Shown one piece after another: positions 1 to 9,459 of a stretch of DNA of 64,000 nucleotides (within the stretch, counting starts at the first letter, position 1; every line of letters begins with the position of its first letter). This stretch comes from JACPNO01 sp963825405 (GTDB lineage Bacteria; Acidobacteriota; Terriglobia; Bryobacterales; Bryobacteraceae): NCBI GenBank assembly GCA_963825405.1, contig CAWGTB010000001.1, positions 700,863 to 764,862 on the forward strand, given 5' to 3'. Position numbers and translations under genes: made by a program. A model generated the notes under the pieces. The model was not told the origin of the DNA. It did no database searches and worked only from the letters and a program-made list of their open reading frames with translations.

Positions 1-429
1 CACCGAGCCGTCGAGCCCGTCGAGATCGGCGTAACGCAACACGTCCAGCCAGTAGCGCGCCCAGCGCACGCCATGCTGCTCATTCGCGAGCAATGAGTCG
101 ACTACTTTTTCGTAGGCATCGGGGGATGTATCGGCGAGGAATGCATCCTGCTCAGCCGGTGTCGGTGGAAGGCCTACCAGGTCGAAGTACACGCGGCGCA
201 GTAGCGTAAGTTTGTCGGCCGGACCGTTGGCGTGGAGCCCCGTCTCCTTATATTTGGCGCCGATGAAAGCGTCGAGCGGATTTGCCGATTGTGTAACGCC
301 CGAGGGCAGGTCGGGGCGAACCACGGGCTGAAGCGGCCACAGTTTAGGCTTGGGTTTAGTGCTTGGGGTATCGGCGGCGAAGAGAACCGCTGTCAACAAA
401 ACCGAAAAACCGATGAAGCGGCGAAACAC
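1..429 (-). CDS. DUF1549 secreted protein, N-terminal fragment
   Basis: This is the first about 143 codons of a gene that runs off the left edge. The reverse strand encodes a short hydrophobic signal segment (RRFIGFSVLLTAVLFA), then a proline-rich stretch, then the DUF1549 hallmarks RRVYFDLVGLPPTPAE and RWARYWLDVLRYAD. This family is abundant in Planctomycetes, Verrucomicrobia and Acidobacteria, usually with DUF1553 and cytochrome-like domains in exported proteins of unknown function. I chose the GTG at 429 because GAGGG lies 8 bases upstream. A TTG at 444 is in frame, but its purine run is too close. Codon use is A/T-richer than in the rest of the window, which supports a different genome of origin. 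The family call is firm; the function is unknown. Confidence 0.75.
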   Translation of the reverse strand, partial: MFRRFIGFSVLLTAVLFAADTPSTKPKPKLWPLQPVVRPDLPSGVTQSANPLDAFIGAKYKETGLHANGPADKLTLLRRVYFDLVGLPPTPAEQDAFLADTSPDAYEKVVDSLLANEQHGVRWARYWLDVLRYADLDGLDGSV

Positions 430-561
430 TTCCAGAGCCCTCAAGTCCTTATTTTACCCATTTGTTTCAGCAATTTGTTGCAACACCGATGGCAGGTGTC
501 GAGCTAGACGGCGAACCCTATCGCCAGTTTCTTCGTCTGTAACGAGTGAGGATCAACCATT

Positions 562-675
562 ATGTTTGAGACCGCCGTCGAAGAGAAACGCACTACGAGC
601 CCGCTTTGGGGCATCATCCTTGGCTGCGCCGCACTCGTTGGATTACTCGGTGTTGGCTACGCTCTCATCGCCTAA
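562..675 (+). CDS. 37-residue single-pass membrane protein
   Basis: A short ORF starts at the ATG at 562, with GTGAGGA about 8 bases upstream. It encodes a charged N-terminus (METAVEEKR-like) followed by one hydrophobic helix, GIILGCAALVGLLGVGYALI, and stops at TAA 673. The layout (about 14 polar residues, then one helix to the end) suits a small inner-membrane protein. It lies between two genes on the other strand, in the low-GC left segment. I recognise no family. The reading rests on the ribosome site, the uninterrupted helix and the position in an otherwise empty gap. Confidence 0.45.
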   Translation: MFETAVEEKRTTSPLWGIILGCAALVGLLGVGYALIA

Positions 676-714
676 TCACGCTTTCGTCGCCTGATCAAAC
701 CCTAAAAAACAAAA

Positions 715-738
715 GGGCTGCCGGTGTTCCGGCAGCCC
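715..738 (-). terminator. Rho-independent terminator of the PEP-CTERM gene
   Basis: A perfect 10-bp stem (GGGCTGCCGG pairing with CCGGCAGCCC) has a 4-base loop. On the minus strand it is followed by a T-rich tail (TTTTGTTTTTT). It sits 29 bases past the stop of the gene ending at 767. The U-tract terminator contrasts with the tail-less GC hairpins in the rest of the window. Confidence 0.8.
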
Positions 739-766
739 TCGGTGATCCGTTGGGAACTGGCAGGTT

Positions 767-1618
767 TTAGGCTTTTCGTATCTTCCGAGCCAAGGCAGCC
801 AATCCCAGCAGCCCGGTGCCAAGCAGCATGATCGAACCTGGTTCCGGAACTCTGGAAATTACCAGGTCGTCGATGCCGATGGTGGCCGGCCAGTCGATGA
901 AGTTCAAGTCATGAACGCCACCGAGGGAACCGGAATAAGTCCCGATCCACTGCGGAGCCTTCTCATTGTTCGACAGCGGCGAGACGTGATTGTTGCCGTC
1001 ACCACTACCAGGCACCACGCCATATTGCGTGCCGCTTGAGCCGAAGCTTGCAATCGCCGAATCCGAGCCGCCGTTACCCGCGGTGAATTCGAAATCCGGC
1101 AAATTCGGATTTCCCGCGCCACCGCAACTGGTGTCGCCTCTGGTACCGGAATTGACTTGCTGGCAGGTGTTGTCCGGAAAGATCTCGTAGTCGAAAGCGA
1201 TGTTAGTGATTGAGATCCCTGTGAATACAAACGTGATCCGATCGGTGGAAGTACCGCCCGAATTGTTGGTGTTGGCAAGAAAGGCGTCGGTCGTGGACCC
1301 TGGCGCCACAGCGTTATTGCCCGCGCCGTCTGAGGTGCCGAGAGTCAGCGACTTGCTGTTGGTTCCGACCACGTGACCGTCCGCGCTATAAGTGGTGTCA
1401 ACTACCGCGCCCGCCCCGACAACCACACTGCAACCGGAGCAGCCTTGAGCCGCAAGCTGGGCGTTCATGTAAGTTTGAATGGCAGCGGCGCTGTTGGTTC
1501 CGCTACTTGCCGCCAATGTGTTGAAGTTGAAGTTAAACGAATCCGCTTTCGCGGTCATGCCTGCGCCTAAGCACAGCAAGGCGCCCACGAGCACACGTAC
1601 CTTTAGATGTTTTTTCAC
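767..1618 (-). CDS. PEP-CTERM sorting domain secreted protein
   Basis: This is an exported protein of about 283 residues. The likely GTG start at 1618 gives a signal peptide (KKHLKVRVLVGALLCLGAG, then AKA). An in-frame upstream start at 1675 would add 19 residues and bury the signal. The middle is Gly/Ser/Asn/Thr-rich with paired cysteines, typical of beta-sandwich surface proteins. The end is a textbook PEP-CTERM anchor: VPEPGSIMLLGTGLLGLAAL, then the basic tail ARKIRKA. The PEP motif, one helix and the Arg-rich tail are recognised by an EpsH-type exosortase in Gram-negative bacteria. Actinobacteria do not normally use this system, so the gene marks the foreign origin of the left segment. 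Its substrate or role is unknown. A terminator follows at 715-738. Confidence 0.85.
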   Translation of the reverse strand: MKKHLKVRVLVGALLCLGAGMTAKADSFNFNFNTLAASSGTNSAAAIQTYMNAQLAAQGCSGCSVVVGAGAVVDTTYSADGHVVGTNSKSLTLGTSDGAGNNAVAPGSTTDAFLANTNNSGGTSTDRITFVFTGISITNIAFDYEIFPDNTCQQVNSGTRGDTSCGGAGNPNLPDFEFTAGNGGSDSAIASFGSSGTQYGVVPGSGDGNNHVSPLSNNEKAPQWIGTYSGSLGGVHDLNFIDWPATIGIDDLVISRVPEPGSIMLLGTGLLGLAALARKIRKA

Positions 1619-1904
1619 AGTTCCCCCGATTAAGAATCGTGCCCTACTTTTTTTTAAAATGCGAAGTGGCGTCACACAACGTGCAATCGACGTTCCATTG
1701 CTAAAGCTAAGTGGATAATTGAGTTAAGACTGAATTTATCAACTCCTTACTGATTTCTTTACAGCTTTTAACTGGGTGCTTACGTCAGAGAACGTTAACC
1801 AAAAAGTTTCTCTTTTGGTTAGGATTCGGGATAGCTTCCAAATTAGAGTTCGCCGAACCCACCAGACTCCGAACGTGCGCAAACGGAGGCAGATTTTCCC
1901 GATC

Positions 1905-2237
1905 TTAGCTAGCGGCCGCCTGAAAGTGTTTCGGCGCCTCTTCCGTGGACTCAGCGCTGGGCGGCCGGATCTTGATGCGAATATGGCCGCCGTCGACCGG
2001 CGCTGCGAACATCTCGTCCGCGCTCGCCCACTGGTTCCAGGGACGAACCTCGGCTCCATCGTCGGCGCCGAGCCAGATCAGGCCATCCTGGGCCCACTGG
2101 ACCAGCATCGTGCGGACCTGAGCCTCGGGAACACCGTAGTCGAATGCCAGCAGCGAAGTTCGAACATGCCAGCCGTCCTCGCCAAGCCGGTTGAGCCGGG
2201 CCAGGAAATTGTCTTTGAACCGCTCGTAGGAACTCAT
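1905..2237 (-). CDS. Hypothetical protein, winged-helix-like, 110 aa
   Basis: The ATG at 2237 follows a good ribosome site (GAGGAGATCGGC). The product begins SSYERFKDNFLARLNRLGED and contains a helix-turn-helix-like pattern around residues 20-55 (a stretch resembling TSLLAFDYGVPEAQVRTML), then a tryptophan-containing strand region and a charged tail. I do not recognise the family. The predicted compact alpha/beta layout could be a winged helix, but this is only a pattern reading. Codon use and the A/T-rich flanks place it with the left, Acidobacteria-like segment. The 286 bases between this gene and the PEP-CTERM gene are A/T-rich and I see no gene in them. Confidence 0.5.
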   Translation of the reverse strand: MSSYERFKDNFLARLNRLGEDGWHVRTSLLAFDYGVPEAQVRTMLVQWAQDGLIWLGADDGAEVRPWNQWASADEMFAAPVDGGHIRIKIRPPSAESTEEAPKHFQAAAS

Positions 2238-2471
2238 GCCGATCTCCTCACGTTCGCCACAGCAGAAGGGTCCGATCCTGCCAGCTTTCGCCGACACCCC
2301 CGCGAACGGATTACGACTCGCTCGCCTTTTTGTGCTTATGCCCCAAACATAACCTCTGGTGCATTTGCTTCCAATAGGGAAATAGCCCGATGGGAAAGGC
2401 CAGAGAGCCTATACGGGGCAGGATATGAACGCAGTTTATGGGGACTTGCTAGTTTGTTTCGACTACGAGAT

Positions 2472-2640
2472 TCAATCGCCTTTGGGTTGCTTAGGACACG
2501 TGTGCAGGATGTGGCGGGCGGCCGAGGCAGCCAGAAATCCAATGGCGGCCGCAGCCGCAAAAGCTCCGGCTGGATTCCGGCGAATGAGCTGCCGGCAGCC
2601 GGCCAGCAGGTCTTGCAGCTCGTAATGCTCGAGGCGGGAT
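2472..2640 (-). pseudogene. C-terminal remnant of a DUF883/YqjD-like membrane protein
   Basis: One minus-strand frame ends at TGA 2472-2474. It encodes LEHYELQDLLAGCRQLIRR, then NPAGAFAAAAAIGFLAASAA and a short tail. An amphipathic helix followed by a glycine/alanine membrane helix is the pattern of small ElaB/YqjD/DUF883-type membrane proteins. Its A/T-ending codons (GGA, TTT, CCA, CAA, AAA) match the left segment and not the methyltransferase that overlaps it in another frame. No start is visible, because the sequence changes character around 2640. I read it as a gene cut by the join between two genomes. Confidence 0.4.
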
Positions 2641-3468
2641 GCGGTGGCGTCCAGGCCGTTGGCCGCGCTGCAGCGTGCCCGGGTGCAGCGTGCCCGGGTA
2701 CAGCGCTCCCGGCTGCGGCGTCCTCCGGTGCAGCGTCCTCGGGTACCGGCGGCACCGGGCCGCCTTCGCCGCGTAGACCACGAGGCTCTTGCCGATCAGG
2801 GGGTTCAGCGCTGCCTCCGCGTATCGGGTTAGCGCCGGGCGGCGCATGATGTCCCACACGAGCATCTTGTGGTAGCCGCGCACGGCCGGATGGGCGTCGT
2901 TCCCGACGCCGACCGCGCACTTCAGCCACCAGTACGCCGAGTGCAGCCCGTGCGCGTGGTGGCTGCCCGTCACGTGCAGCCCGGCCCGGGTGAGCTTGGC
3001 GATCAGCTCGCCCTGGGTGAAGATCCGCACGTGGCCGCCAGGCACCTCGTGATACTCGTCCGACAGTGCCCAGCAGACGCGCTCCGGCAGCCAGGCTGGG
3101 ACGGTAACGGCCGCGATCCCGCCGGGCCGCAGCACCCGCGCGACCTCGGCCATCGCCGCCTGGTCGTCCGGCACGTGCTCGAGGATCTCGGCCGCGATGA
3201 CCTTGTCGAAGGCACCAGAGCAAAACGGAAGTGCCGTCGCGTCTGCCAGCAAGGCCACTCCCGCACCGGGGGGACCGGCCTCCCCTTCCTGTCGCATCGC
3301 GGCGAGCATGCCGCCGACCGAGGCCAGCTCGCCACGGTCGAGGTCGGCGGCGACAACCCGGGCGCCGCGCCGGTAGGCCTCGAAGGCGTGCCTGCCGCCG
3401 CCGCAGCCGAGGTCGAGCAGGCGCTCGCCGGGTGTTATGGGGAAGCGGCTGAAGTCAACGGTCAGCAC
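2491..3468 (-). CDS. Class I SAM-dependent methyltransferase
   Basis: The N-terminal about 215 residues are a clear Rossmann methyltransferase. Motif I is LLDLGCGGGRHAFEAYRRGA, then comes an acidic loop (VVAADLD), AAEILEHVPDD, and the post-motif VLRPGGIAAVTVPAWLPE. The start at 3468 overlaps the end of the upstream glycosyltransferase by 14 bases, so the two are probably translationally coupled and act on the same glycan or glycolipid. Recognisable sequence ends near KSLVVYAAK (about 2780). The remaining frame is Arg/Pro-rich, runs through the 15-bp repeat and past the presumed genome join, and is probably not native. The acceptor substrate cannot be told from sequence. Confidence 0.7.
   Translation of the reverse strand: MLTVDFSRFPITPGERLLDLGCGGGRHAFEAYRRGARVVAADLDRGELASVGGMLAAMRQEGEAGPPGAGVALLADATALPFCSGAFDKVIAAEILEHVPDDQAAMAEVARVLRPGGIAAVTVPAWLPERVCWALSDEYHEVPGGHVRIFTQGELIAKLTRAGLHVTGSHHAHGLHSAYWWLKCAVGVGNDAHPAVRGYHKMLVWDIMRRPALTRYAEAALNPLIGKSLVVYAAKAARCRRYPRTLHRRTPQPGALYPGTLHPGTLQRGQRPGRHRIPPRALRAARPAGRLPAAHSPESSRSFCGCGRHWISGCLGRPPHPAHVS
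2667..2745. repeat. GC-rich tandem repeat, about 15-bp unit
   Basis: Degenerate copies of GTGCAGCGTGCCCGG follow one another. Read on the minus strand in one frame they give a Pro/Gly/His/Ala pentapeptide repeat (AVPGH, AAPGH). The tract lies just where the actinobacterial methyltransferase stops looking like its family. It is next to the compositional break, so a misassembly or a natural low-complexity tail are both possible. Confidence 0.6.
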
Positions 3469-4798
3469 GCGGCGACTCCGTAAGGTCGGGTGGGAGGGAG
3501 CCCGGTTCGGTTGTGGAACCCGCTTCGGCCATGGGACCCGGCTGGGATGCGGTCATCGTGGCGCTGGGGCGACCGTGGTAAAGCGCCGCGCGGTAGATCT
3601 CCACGGTCGCGGCGGCCACGGCCGGCCAGGCGAATCGCTCGCGGACCCGGTGCAGCGCCCGGTCGGCCAGCTCGGCGCGCTCGGCGGGCGAGTCATGCAG
3701 CCGCCCCAGCGCGGCGGCGAGCTCCTCCGGGTCGCCCGGCCTGACGAGGAGCGCCGCCTCGCCGGTCACCTCGGGCAGCGCCCCGGCCCGGGTGGCGACG
3801 AGCGGCGTGCCGGAGGCCATGTGCTCCACGGCCGGCAGCGAGAAACCCTCGTACAGCGACGGGACGACGGCGATCTCCGCCGACCCGAGCACCTGGGCGT
3901 ACTCATCGTCGGGCAGCCCCGGGGCGAAGCTGACATGGCCGGCCAGCGACAGCTGGGCAATGAGCGCGCGGGTCGCCTCCGAGGGAACGCCGATGACGAG
4001 GAGGTGGACGTCACGTTCGGTGGCTAGCTTGGCGATGGACCTCAGGAGGACTGCCAGGCCCTTGAGCGGAGTGTCAGCGCTGGTCACCGTCACGATGCGG
4101 CCCGCAACGCGCGGCGCCGGCCGGGGGTGGAAGCGGCGGGTGTCCACGCCCAGCGGCACGATGTGCACGGCCTGCGGGGGGACCCGGAAGTCCCGGCAGA
4201 TGTCGTCCCGGGACGACTCCGAGACGGTGATCAGCGGACCGGCGCGCCGGGCGACCCGGCCCTGCATGCGGACGAAGCCATACCAGCGCTCCTTGTTCAG
4301 CCGCTGCAGCAGGGAGCGGCCGGCGATGTCCAGCCGCCGGTCAACGGTGATCGGGTGGTGGATGCTGGTGATGAGCGGGAGGCCCAGGCGGCGCACGCCG
4401 AGCATCCCGTAGCCCAGGCCCTGGTTGTCGTGGACGACGTCGAAGTCCCCCGGCCTGGCCCGTAGGGCGCGCAGCGCGCGGATGCTGAAGGTCAGCGGCT
4501 CGGGGAACGCCCCGCCCCACATCATGGCCGTCTCCAGCACGTCGGCCCAGTCCCGGATCTCCGCGGGCCGCGGGGTGCGGAACGGGTCCTCATCCCGGTA
4601 GAGGTCGAGGCTGGGGACGGCGCGCAGGGTGGGACCCTCGTCCAGCTCGGGATACGGCTGACCGGAGAACACCTCGACGTGGTGCCCGAGGGCGGCCAGC
4701 TCCCGGCTCAGGTGCCGTACGTAGACACCCTGGCCGCCGGAGTGCGGTTTGCTGCGATAGGACAGCAGCGCGACGCGCAGCGGAGGATTCAGAGTGGC
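3455..4798 (-). CDS. Glycosyltransferase family 4
   Basis: An intact protein of about 447 residues with the two-domain GT-B layout. The N-terminal part has RVALLSYRSKPHSGGQGVYV, the glycine-rich donor/acceptor loop of GT4 enzymes, and DVVHDNQGLGYG. The C-terminal part has VPLGVDTRRF, the nucleotide-sugar-binding EX7E-type region (PSLYEGFSLPAVEHMASGTP) and ATRAGALPEVTGEAALLV. I prefer the GTG at 4798 because AAGG lies 6 bases upstream; a GTG at 4816 is also in frame. The tail after YHGRPSAT is low-complexity. Stop and start overlap with the methyltransferase indicates an operon. GT4 enzymes transfer a nucleotide-activated sugar with retention. The product here (glycolipid or wall glycan) is not determined. 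Confidence 0.8.
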   Translation of the reverse strand, partial: ATLNPPLRVALLSYRSKPHSGGQGVYVRHLSRELAALGHHVEVFSGQPYPELDEGPTLRAVPSLDLYRDEDPFRTPRPAEIRDWADVLETAMMWGGAFPEPLTFSIRALRALRARPGDFDVVHDNQGLGYGMLGVRRLGLPLITSIHHPITVDRRLDIAGRSLLQRLNKERWYGFVRMQGRVARRAGPLITVSESSRDDICRDFRVPPQAVHIVPLGVDTRRFHPRPAPRVAGRIVTVTSADTPLKGLAVLLRSIAKLATERDVHLLVIGVPSEATRALIAQLSLAGHVSFAPGLPDDEYAQVLGSAEIAVVPSLYEGFSLPAVEHMASGTPLVATRAGALPEVTGEAALLVRPGDPEELAAALGRLHDSPAERAELADRALHRVRERFAWPAVAAATVEIYRAALYHGRPSATMTASQPGPMAEAGSTTEPGSLPPDLTESPRADR

Positions 4799-4842
4799 CA
4801 CGGGGAACCTTACCACCTAGTAGCTCGGCTATCCCGCGCGGC

Positions 4843-5655
4843 TCAACACCTGTGCACCGGCTGCTCGCTCGCCGCGTATATCCCCCTGGGAAATAACGCC
4901 GCGACGCCGCCTACGGCCAGGCCGATCAGGTACGTGAGGCCGGCGGCGAACGCGCCCAGCGCGAGTTGGCGGAGGGCGCCGCGCCAGAATGGCCGCGCGG
5001 TGAGCCGGGCGACCACGCCGCCGCCGATGATCGCGGCCAGTGCCGACAGCACTAGGGCCAGCCACATCACGTTGGACGTGAACAGGTACGGGAACAGCGG
5101 GATGATCGCGCCGCAGGCGAACGCCGCGAGGGAGGCGCCGGCGGCCACGAACGGCGACGGCAGGTCGGCAGGGTTGACCCCGAGTTCCTCGAACGCGTGC
5201 ACGGCCAGGGCCTTGTCCGGGTGCGCGGAGATCTCCGCGGCAGCCTGCCGGGCGGTGGCCGCCGAGATACCGCGGGCGCGGAGCATGCCGACCAGCTCGG
5301 CCTGCTCCGCTACCGCGTTGGTCTCCAGCTCGCGCTGCTCCTTGTCCACTTCCGACTGGACAAGCTCGTTTTGGGAGGAGACTGAGACGAATTCGCCGGC
5401 CGCCATCGAGAACGCGCCGGCCGCCAGGCCCGCCAGTCCGGTCAAGACGATCGTGTGCCTGGACGCGCCCGCGCCGCCCACGCCGGCGATCAGCGACACG
5501 TTGGTGACGAGCCCGTCCATCGCGCCGAACACGGCCGGGCGCAGCCAGCCGCCGGAGACGTCGCGGTGCTCGTGCTCGTGCTCGTGCTCGGGCGCCTGCA
5601 CCGTGCCGCCAGGCTCGTCGGCCCTGTTGGTGCCTGGCTTGTCGCTGGTCGTCAT
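4843..5655 (-). CDS. VIT1/CCC1-family iron/manganese transporter
   Basis: A 270-residue membrane protein. After a His/Glu-rich N-terminus (EHEHEHEHR) it has the VIT signature GAMDGLVTNVSLIAGVGGAG, a second helix GLAGLAAGAFSMAAGEFVSV with the family's conserved Met/Gly/Glu positions, then a charged cytosolic helical segment rich in Glu, and three C-terminal helices. The family moves Fe2+ or Mn2+ out of the cytosol. The acidic middle domain binds metal in plant and Plasmodium homologues, and the His-rich tail could add metal binding. It stands alone on the minus strand, 31 bases past the end of the binding-protein gene, so it may be cotranscribed with the ABC operon. Confidence 0.85.
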   Translation of the reverse strand: MTTSDKPGTNRADEPGGTVQAPEHEHEHEHRDVSGGWLRPAVFGAMDGLVTNVSLIAGVGGAGASRHTIVLTGLAGLAAGAFSMAAGEFVSVSSQNELVQSEVDKEQRELETNAVAEQAELVGMLRARGISAATARQAAAEISAHPDKALAVHAFEELGVNPADLPSPFVAAGASLAAFACGAIIPLFPYLFTSNVMWLALVLSALAAIIGGGVVARLTARPFWRGALRQLALGAFAAGLTYLIGLAVGGVAALFPRGIYAASEQPVHRC

Positions 5656-5686
5656 GGCCCCGGGTAACGCCCCTAACTGTGCCCTG

Positions 5687-7394
5687 TCATCCCTTGGTTG
5701 CCTTGCTCAGGAACAGGTGGCCGATTGCGGTCGGGTACACGCCGCCCACCCCGGTCGCCGTCGCCGTCAGATAATTGTAAAAGTAGCCGTAGATGACTGG
5801 CGTCTGGGCCAGCAGCAGCGTCTCGATCTGGCCGGCGAGCGACCGCTGCGTCGCCAGGTCGCTGGTGGCGATGTACTGCGAGACTAGCTTGTCGTAGCTG
5901 GCGTTGGCGAAGCGGGCCGCGTTCCACGCGCCCGTCCCGGTCTTGGCGCTGATCGTCTCCAGGGGAGCGGTCAGGAAGACATTCGGCACTGACCGGTGGC
6001 CGTAATCGACGAGGCTCATTGCGCCGTCGAGCCAGTCGGAGTTGCCGAAGGTAGCCTTGCCGTAGTACGCGGACGAGCTTCTCCACCTTCAGGTTGACCT
6101 TCACCCCGATGGCGGCCGCTTGCTGGGCGACGACCTGGGCGTACTGCGGGATCTCCCGCAGTTGCTCGGTCACCAGGGAGGTGGAGAACCCGCTGGGGTA
6201 GCCGGCCGCGGACAGCAGCGACTTGGCCATCGCGATGTTCTGCGCGCGCTGCGGCACCGACGTGTTCGTGGACGGGAACACCGGCGCGAACGGGCTGTCG
6301 TTGCCCACGTCCGAGTACCCCTTGAAGAGGGCCTGCACGATCGCCTGCCGGTCCAGGCGACAGCGCGATCGCCTGGCGCACCCGGGGGTCGGTGAACGGC
6401 TTGGTGTCGCACCGCATCGACAGCTCGCGGTGCGCGCTGGACTTCAGCTTGATGATGTTGTAGCCGCCGGTGAGCAGCTGCTCGGCGCCCGCGACCGAGA
6501 ACTGCCCGACGACGTCGATCGAGCCGCTGGTCAGCGCGAGGATGGACGGTGACTGCGTGTCGTAGAACGTGAACTGCGTCGCGGCCGGCAGCGCCTTGGT
6601 TCCCCAGTACGACTCGTTGCGGGTGAACGACGCCCCGGTCTTCGCGGTGTAGGAGGCCAGCGTGAAGGGCCCGGTGCCGATGAACGATCCCTCCCACTTG
6701 GCCGGGTCGTAGCCGTTCGGCAAGATGATCATGTTGTAGTTGTCGGACGAGGTCAGGTACGGGAAGTTGCCGTTCGGCGCCTCCAGGTGGAACTCCACCG
6801 TGAAGTCGTCCTTCTTCACCACGCCAGACGGGAGCAGCACGCCGCCGAGCGCCGACAGCGCGTTGGCCGTGCCCTTCGGGTTCGTGTGCAGCTTGTACGT
6901 GTAGACCACGTCGTCGGCGGTCAGCGAGGACCCGTTGTGGAACTTGACGCCCTGCCGGATCTTGAACGTCCACACGTCCGCGGTCGGCGTTCGGCGTCCA
7001 GCTCTCGGCGAGGACTGGCTGCAGCGTGAGGTCCTGTCCGGACAGGCACAGGTACTCGCCGGTCTGCGCGAGCATGTCCAGCCCGCCCTGGTCGGCGACG
7101 GTCACCGGGTTGATGGCGCCGGTGGGCGTGACGATCCCCGCCTTGATGGTCGCGCCGGCGGCGCCCGCCGGGGCCGACCCCGAGCCGGAAGACGACGAGG
7201 ACGGCCGGTGACCCCGACGAGCTCGAGCCGCAGGCCGAGATGATGGCGCCGAGCACCGGCATCGACAGCCCGATGACGCTGCCCCGCCGGATGAAGTCGC
7301 GACGGGAGATCCGGCCCGCCGCGAACTCGTCGATGACATGGTTGGCTATCTCGCCCCGGCCCTTGCGCAGGCCACTGAGACGGTCGTCCTTCAC
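5687..7394 (-). CDS. ABC importer substrate-binding protein, peptide family (frame-broken)
   Basis: This is a solute-binding protein of the peptide/nickel class (family 5). The GTG at 7394 follows GGGAGA. The N-terminus has a twin-arginine signal (ISRRDFIRRGSVIG) and a lipobox ending AIISAC, so the protein should be Tat-exported and lipid-anchored. Family features follow: VADQGGLDMLAQTGEYL, WTFKIRQGVKFHNGSSLTAD, then FTDPRVRQAIA, and a C-terminal PVIYGYFYNY. The frame is broken near 7205, 6985, 6357 and 6075, with matching sequence on both sides, so the indels look like sequence errors. It is last in the operon after two permeases and the ATPase. The ligand is unknown. The divergent hut genes make an imidazole compound or short peptide plausible. 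Confidence 0.75.
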
Positions 7395-7422
7395 GGGCTT
7401 CTCCCTGGGTAACTCGGTCGGG

Positions 7423-9459
7423 CTAGGCCGTCCGCCTTGGAGCAGGCGCAGCTCGCTGACCGGAATGTGGCATCGGATGAGGTGGCCCGGCTCGCCGTCG
7501 AGCAGTGCCGCGTGAGTCAGTTCCGGCTCGGTGGTCTCGCAGATCCCGCTGGAGAGCTTCCGCGCGCAGCGCGGGTGGAAAACGCACCCTCCAGCGGGAG
7601 CCTGTGCGGGCGGCTCGCCAGTGAGCCGGATCCGCGGGACGGGGGGCGCGCCGGGCAGCGCCGGCACGGCCGACAGCAGGGCCTCGGTGTAGGGATGGTG
7701 CGGGGCGCTGAAGACGGCCTCGGCCGGGCCGGACTCCAGTACTCGCCCCGCGTACAGGACCACGATCTGGTCCGAGAGGTAGCGGACCAGCTCAAGGTCG
7801 TGCGAGATGAAGATGTAGCTGGCGTTCTCCCTCGGCCTGCAGGTCGGCCAGCAGGTTGAGGATCGCGGCCTGCACGGAGACGTCGAGCGCGGACGTCGGC
7901 TCGTCGCAGACCACCACGCGCGGCCCGGCGACCGAAAGCCCGGGCGATCGCCACCCGCTGCTTCAGCCCGCCCGACAGCTGCCCCGGACGCAGCGGCAGG
8001 TGCCGGTCCTCCAGCCGGACCGCGCTGACCAGCCCGGCCAGCCGGGCGGCCAGCTCGCGTCCCGGACAGGCCCGCGAGCCGCACGAGCGGGCGGGTGATG
8101 AGCGACCGCACGGTGCGGCGGCGGTTCAGCGCCGAGTCCGGGTTCTGGAACACGATCTGGAGGTCGCGCAGGTCCCCAGCGGGCGGTTGGCAAGCGCGGG
8201 GGCCAGCGGCGTCCCCTCGAGGGTGACCGCCCCGCCAGGGTCCGGCGCGGTCAGCCCCAGCAGCACCCTGGCCAGGGTCGTCTTGCCCGAGCCGGACTCC
8301 CCGACCAGCCCGAGGGTCTCGCCTGCCCGCAGCGCCAGGCTGACGTCGCGCAGTGCCGGGACGCTGCCACCGCGCCCATGGAAGGTCTTCGACACGCCGT
8401 CGACCGTAGGAGGAGGGGCGGCTGGGGGACGTGGTCGCTGCGGGCCGGAAGGGCCTGATCCTGGGCTGGCGAGCGGCAGGCCGGGTGCGTCGCGTGGCGG
8501 TAGCAGCGGGAGGAGCGGCCGGGGCCGATGGCGAACAGCGGGGGCGGCGAGGCGCGGCACTCCTCGACGGCGAGCGCGCAGCGCGGCGCGAACACGCACC
8601 CCGGGGCCTTGTCCCCGGGTTGCGGCAGGAAGCCGGGGATCGCCTCCAGGCGGTCACGGTCCTTGCGCTGCCCGGGGCGGGGGACGCAGCGCAGCAGGCC
8701 TACCGTGTAGGGATGGCGCGGCCCGGTCAGCAGCTCGCTCGCCGGTCCCTCCTCTACCAGCTGGCCGGCGTACAGCACGCCCACCCGGTCGCACATCGCC
8801 GAGATCACCGCGAGGTTATGGCTGATGAACAGCACCGACGTGCGGAACTCATCGCGCAGCGGGGCGAGCAGGTCAAGCACCTCGGCCTGCACGGTCGCGT
8901 CGAGCGCGGTGGTCGGCTCGTCAAGGATCAGCAGGTCCGGCTCGGCGGCCAGCGCCATCGCGATGACGACGCGCTGGGCCATGCCACCGGACAGCTCGTG
9001 CGGGTAGCGGTCCAGCACGCCGCGCGGATCGGTGATGCGGACCTTGCGGAGCATGTCCAGCGCCGCCTCGGCCGCCGCCGCGGCATTCAGGCTCGTGCTC
9101 GCGGTGAACGCCTCGGTGAGCTGGCGGCCGACGCGGATGGACGGGTTCAGGGCGCGTCCCGGCTCCTGGTAGACCATCGAGACGGACCGCGCCCGCAGGT
9201 CCCGCAGCTCGCGGCGGCCCAGCGTGAGCACGTCCTTGCCGCCAATGCTAATGCTCCCGGCGCTGACCCGCCCGTTGCGCGGCAGGTACCGGACAACGGC
9301 GAGGGCGGCCGTGGACTTGCCGGACCCGGACTCGCCGACGAGGCCGTAGGTCTCGCCGCGCGCGATCTCGAACGACACGTCCCGCAGCGCGAGCCGGGCG
9401 GTACCCCGGACCTGGTAGCTGACATCGAGGTTGCTGACGCGCAGGGCGGGCTCAGCCAT
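7423..9459 (-). CDS. Double-domain ABC ATPase, GsiA/DppDF-like (frame-broken)
   Basis: Two oligopeptide-type ATPase domains lie head to tail. Domain 1 has Walker A GLVGESGSGKSTAALA, signature ELSGGMAQRV, Walker B LLILDEPTTALD and the OppD-type cysteine motif PGCVFAPRCALAVEEC. Domain 2 has GLVGESGSGKTTLARV, VFQNPDSALN, YIFISHDLELVRYL and GGCVFHPRCARK. None of the three minus-strand frames has a stop between 8599 and 8251, so a fused GsiA-like protein is more likely than two genes. Frame breaks occur near 8450, 8185, 7925 and 7835, and the final stop is probably the TAG at 7423-7425 in another frame. It energises the importer and starts 8 bases inside the DppC-like gene. Confidence 0.7.
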
